This document shows positions 61,945-64,000 of a stretch of 64,000 nucleotides of DNA, one piece after another. The DNA is from Petrimonas sp. (GTDB lineage Bacteria; Bacteroidota; Bacteroidia; Bacteroidales; Dysgonomonadaceae). Position numbers and translations under genes: made by a program. Position 1 is the stretch's first letter, and the number at the start of each line of letters is the position of its first letter. The DNA is taken from contig DUNG01000007.1 in NCBI GenBank assembly GCA_012839475.1, forward strand, positions 186,001 through 250,000. Direction: 5' to 3'. The notes below the pieces were generated by a model, which was not told the DNA's origin, made no database searches, and saw nothing but the letters and a program-made list of their open reading frames with translations.

Positions 61945-62535
61945 ATGGGTGATTTTCTTATGACCGAGACCGATAAGCGGTTCCTGTTGCAGGAGGCACG
62001 TGCAAGCATTATGGGCCTCTTTTCCAAAGAGGCGGAAGAGGGGGAGGAGGTCTCGGTAGCGGGCTGGGTAAGTTTTTCCGAGTGCTCCAGGTCGGTCAAG
62101 GCACCGTGCGGTGCCTTTGTCACGCTCACCAAATGGGGTAGGCTCAGGGGTTGTATGGGCATGATGATGAGCGAGCAGCCCCTGTTGAGTACCGTGAGGG
62201 AGATGGCGGTAGCTGCCGCGATAGACGATCCCCGGTTTCCCCGGGTCTCGTTAAAAGAGATGGAGGAGGTTGAGATAGAGATCTCCGTGTTGTCGCCCTT
62301 GAAAAAAATCGGGCATCCTTCGGAGATCGTTCTTGGTAAGCACGGTATCTACCTGGTTAAAGGGCGGTCGAGTGGTGTTTACCTCCCGCAAGTTGCCACC
62401 GAAGCGGGGTGGGACGTTGAGCAGTTTCTCGGTCATTGTGCGCGGGAGAAGGCAAGAATCGGCTGGGATGGCTGGAAAAGTGCCGAAATCCATATTTTCA
62501 CCTCAACGGTTTTCTCTGAACAAGGTTTTTTGTAA
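61945..62535 (+). CDS. amrA: AmmeMemoRadiSam system protein A (AMMECR1 domain)
   Basis: A 196-residue AMMECR1-domain protein. The invariant LRGCMG motif is at 67-72, with FVTLTKWGRLRGC as its lead-in, VREMAVAAAIDDPRFP and FLGHCAREKARI further on. The domain is conserved from archaea to human (the AMME syndrome gene), with no known activity. ATG 61945 is 2 bp after amrB; an internal ATG five codons later is possible. In many genomes A, B and the radical SAM protein are encoded together. Confidence 0.9.
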   Translation: MGDFLMTETDKRFLLQEARASIMGLFSKEAEEGEEVSVAGWVSFSECSRSVKAPCGAFVTLTKWGRLRGCMGMMMSEQPLLSTVREMAVAAAIDDPRFPRVSLKEMEEVEIEISVLSPLKKIGHPSEIVLGKHGIYLVKGRSSGVYLPQVATEAGWDVEQFLGHCAREKARIGWDGWKSAEIHIFTSTVFSEQGFL

Positions 62536-62621
62536 TTCGCCTTTCTTGTCTGGTTGTTTTCGCTTTCAGGGCGAAGAGCTCATAAACTTTTCAGTTTCGC
62601 TGCACTTCTGCTCGCCATAAC

Positions 62622-62645
62622 ATAAGACAAACAAGTTTGTCTTAT
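62622..62645. terminator. Perfect inverted repeat between amrA and amrS
   Basis: ATAAGACAAAC and GTTTGTCTTAT pair perfectly around AA. It lies in the 206-bp convergent gap and could act as a bidirectional terminator or as a protein-binding palindrome; it has few GC pairs and no clear U run. Confidence 0.5.
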
Positions 62646-62655
62646 CTCTATTGCT

Positions 62656-62698
62656 TAACGCGAAAGTCGCGGGGACACATCTCGCGAAGACCGCGTTA
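62656..62698. other. Nested stem-loops between amrA and amrS
   Basis: Outer arms TAACGCG (62656-62662) and CGCGTTA (62692-62698) enclose a second pair TCGCG (62667-62671) and CGCGA (62683-62687). Either strand could form a compact structured RNA. No protein frame fits the segment. Confidence 0.45.
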
Positions 62699-62741
62699 GA
62701 AAAGAAAAGCTGTTTGAAGCGAAGGTTGTGCGAAAAATCAT

Positions 62742-63773
62742 TTAGTCGTTGTGCCAGCGTCCGGGAATGTCGGTTCCGCAATCGGGGCACTTCCCATCTT
62801 CAAGCAGGTATTCACGGATAGCGTAGTTGTAACGTTCAATCAGCAGCGCATTACAGTTATGGCAGTAGCTATCCTCGTCTTTCGTGTGTGCTACATTGCC
62901 CAAATAGACGTACTGTATACCGTGTTGTAAGGCTATCTCCCTGGCTTTCAGGAGGGTTTTCACGGGTGTGGGGGGCGTGTCGGTGAGCTTGTAGGTGGGG
63001 TAGAAGCGACTAAAGTGCAACGGCGTATCTTTAAACCCGTTGTTGGCTAACCAGTGGCACATCTCTTCCATTGCTTCCAGGCTGTCGTTGTGGTCAGGAA
63101 TCACCAGGTTGGTTATCTCAAGCCAGACACCGCTCTCCTTCACGGTTTTTAGCGTTCGCAATACCGGGTTCAGTGATCCGGTCGTTGTTTTTCTATAGAG
63201 GCTGTTGTCGAAAAACTTCAAGTCGATATTCATCGCGTCAATAAATGGAATCAACTCCAGAAGCGGATCACGGTTAATATAACCGTTTGAGATCATCACC
63301 GTCTTGATTTCCTGTTGGTGTGCGAGCTTGGCGATATCGAACATGTACTCGTAGTAGATAGTGGGTTCGGTGTAGGTGAAAGCGATGAGCTGGCATGGGT
63401 GTGACAGGGTATTGGCTATCAGCTCTTTAGCCGACAGCTCACGGTAAGGGATAGCGTCGGGGCGTACCTGAGATATGTGGCTGTTCTGGCAGTGCAGGCA
63501 GTGAAAATTGCAACCCGCGGTAGAAAGCGACAGAATGGGAGTGCCCGGGAAAAAATGAAAGAGCGGTTTCTTCTCAATCGGGTCGATGGCCATAGCGCAC
63601 AACTTCTCGTAGCTTAACGAATAGAGGGTGCCATCTACGTTTTTTCGAGCAAGGCACTTCCCAAGCTCGCCATCTTGTAATAGGCATATATGGGGACAGA
63701 GCAGGCACCTCACCTTTCTCTCCGCCTCCTGTTTCTGAAAGCTTGCTTTATGTAAATCGTTCCTGGGATTCAT
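62742..63773 (-). CDS. amrS: AmmeMemoRadiSam system radical SAM enzyme
   Basis: A 343-residue radical SAM protein. The 4Fe-4S cysteines C88-x3-C92-x2-C95 are in STAGCNFHCLHCQNSHISQ. An N-terminal cluster C23/C26/C30/C40 (CLLCPHIC...GKC) and a C-terminal zinc-ribbon-like CHNC...CPDC could bind further metal. It resembles pyruvate-formate-lyase activases, but its target is unknown; the partner MEMO1 and AMMECR1 proteins are encoded just downstream in convergent orientation. I chose ATG 63773 because the family begins near this Lys/Glu-rich segment. Confidence 0.92.
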   Translation of the reverse strand: MNPRNDLHKASFQKQEAERKVRCLLCPHICLLQDGELGKCLARKNVDGTLYSLSYEKLCAMAIDPIEKKPLFHFFPGTPILSLSTAGCNFHCLHCQNSHISQVRPDAIPYRELSAKELIANTLSHPCQLIAFTYTEPTIYYEYMFDIAKLAHQQEIKTVMISNGYINRDPLLELIPFIDAMNIDLKFFDNSLYRKTTTGSLNPVLRTLKTVKESGVWLEITNLVIPDHNDSLEAMEEMCHWLANNGFKDTPLHFSRFYPTYKLTDTPPTPVKTLLKAREIALQHGIQYVYLGNVAHTKDEDSYCHNCNALLIERYNYAIREYLLEDGKCPDCGTDIPGRWHND

Positions 63774-63854
63774 GTCCGCAAGGTAATAAAAAAACGCCTG
63801 GTATCCACGTGTGTTTAACAACCGGATTCGCGTTGAGACGAACAAGGAGGTCGT

Positions 63855-64000
63855 TTACCGGTCATCCGTGAAGTAGTAGCGGTACATATTGGACTCTCGC
63901 TTCTCGAATCCTATCTTCTGGTATAGGCGATTGGCGGCTATCCGCCAGGGCATGGAGGTGAGATCGGCCTTCAGTGAGCCCTTGTCGCGTGCCACCTGAA
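63855..64000 (-). CDS. GNAT acetyltransferase, C-terminal fragment
   Basis: The last 48 codons of a gene entering from the right edge. The frame ends NRLYQKIGFEKRESNMYRYY followed by FTDDR and TAA at 63855. The A-x-x-LYxxxGF...MYRY pattern is the acetyl-CoA-binding end of GNAT acetyltransferases. The start lies outside the window. It is upstream of amrS on the same strand, about 80 bp away. Confidence 0.75.
   Translation of the reverse strand, partial: QVARDKGSLKADLTSMPWRIAANRLYQKIGFEKRESNMYRYYFTDDR

Noticed and set aside
1-64000. tRNA, rRNA and intact insertion sequences
   Set aside because: I looked for T-loop-like GGTTCGAATCC patterns, long rRNA-like stretches and transposase frames and saw none; a tRNA scan would be needed to exclude them fully.

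Overview
The window looks like chromosomal DNA of a member of the Bacteroidota, probably order Bacteroidales. I infer this from the TAnnTTTG type -7 promoter elements just upstream of many starts, the sparse Shine-Dalgarno sites, a carboxypeptidase-regulatory/plug TonB receptor, the archaeal/eukaryote-like prolyl-tRNA synthetase, PyrB next to PyrI, a DUF5606 protein, a CotH lipoprotein and a secreted GH2 beta-mannosidase. A Dysgonomonadaceae-like genus such as Proteiniphilum or Petrimonas would fit, but this is inference. Nearly all genes are housekeeping or membrane genes, apart from one AT-rich accessory island. I found no rRNA, tRNA, intact transposase, integrase or CRISPR array.

Layout. 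1-4.9 kb: end of a DUF368 gene, a HerA-type ATPase, proS and a pabB-pabC operon. 4.9-7.5 kb: a threonine aldolase and a DUF4160/DUF2442 toxin-antitoxin-like pair. Both are driven by closely related promoters that carry a palindrome between the -33 and -7 elements, and the DUF4160 gene is frameshifted. 7.4-17.1 kb: a heterodimeric ABC exporter, a Tat-type aldo/keto reductase, a K+/H+ antiporter, a DUF4349 lipoprotein, an alpha/beta hydrolase and a methyltransferase. 17.1-23.8 kb: a small His-rich protein and a TonB receptor whose N-terminus holds a 15-bp minisatellite, then an alkyl-sulfatase-like metallo-hydrolase apparently inserted beside a ThuA lipoprotein.

24-38.4 kb is a defence island transcribed leftward. 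In transcription order it holds a two-gene nuclease cassette, hsdM, a DUF4062-GHKL ATPase gene, hsdS, an AT-rich 28-bp tandem array, satD, DUF3307, hsdR, a broken ORF6N gene, an hsdS fragment, mcrB and mcrC. It is rich in hairpins, degraded genes and iterated DNA. It combines a type I restriction-modification system carrying two kinds of accessory gene with a type IV modified-DNA restriction system.

38.6-64 kb returns to core genes: ZIP transporter, beta-mannosidase, a RelA-type ppGpp synthetase with a degenerate hydrolase domain, FolK with an acidic tail, an NfeD/ClpP-class protease with PlsC, a FemAB-like protein, galE, cdsA, a lactonase, metA-pyrI-pyrB, CotH, a carboxynorspermidine-dehydrogenase-like enzyme and a mechanosensitive channel. 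The last block is a KAS III-like gene in line with amrB and amrA, facing the radical SAM gene amrS. This is the AmmeMemoRadiSam set, conserved across life and still without an assigned biochemical role.
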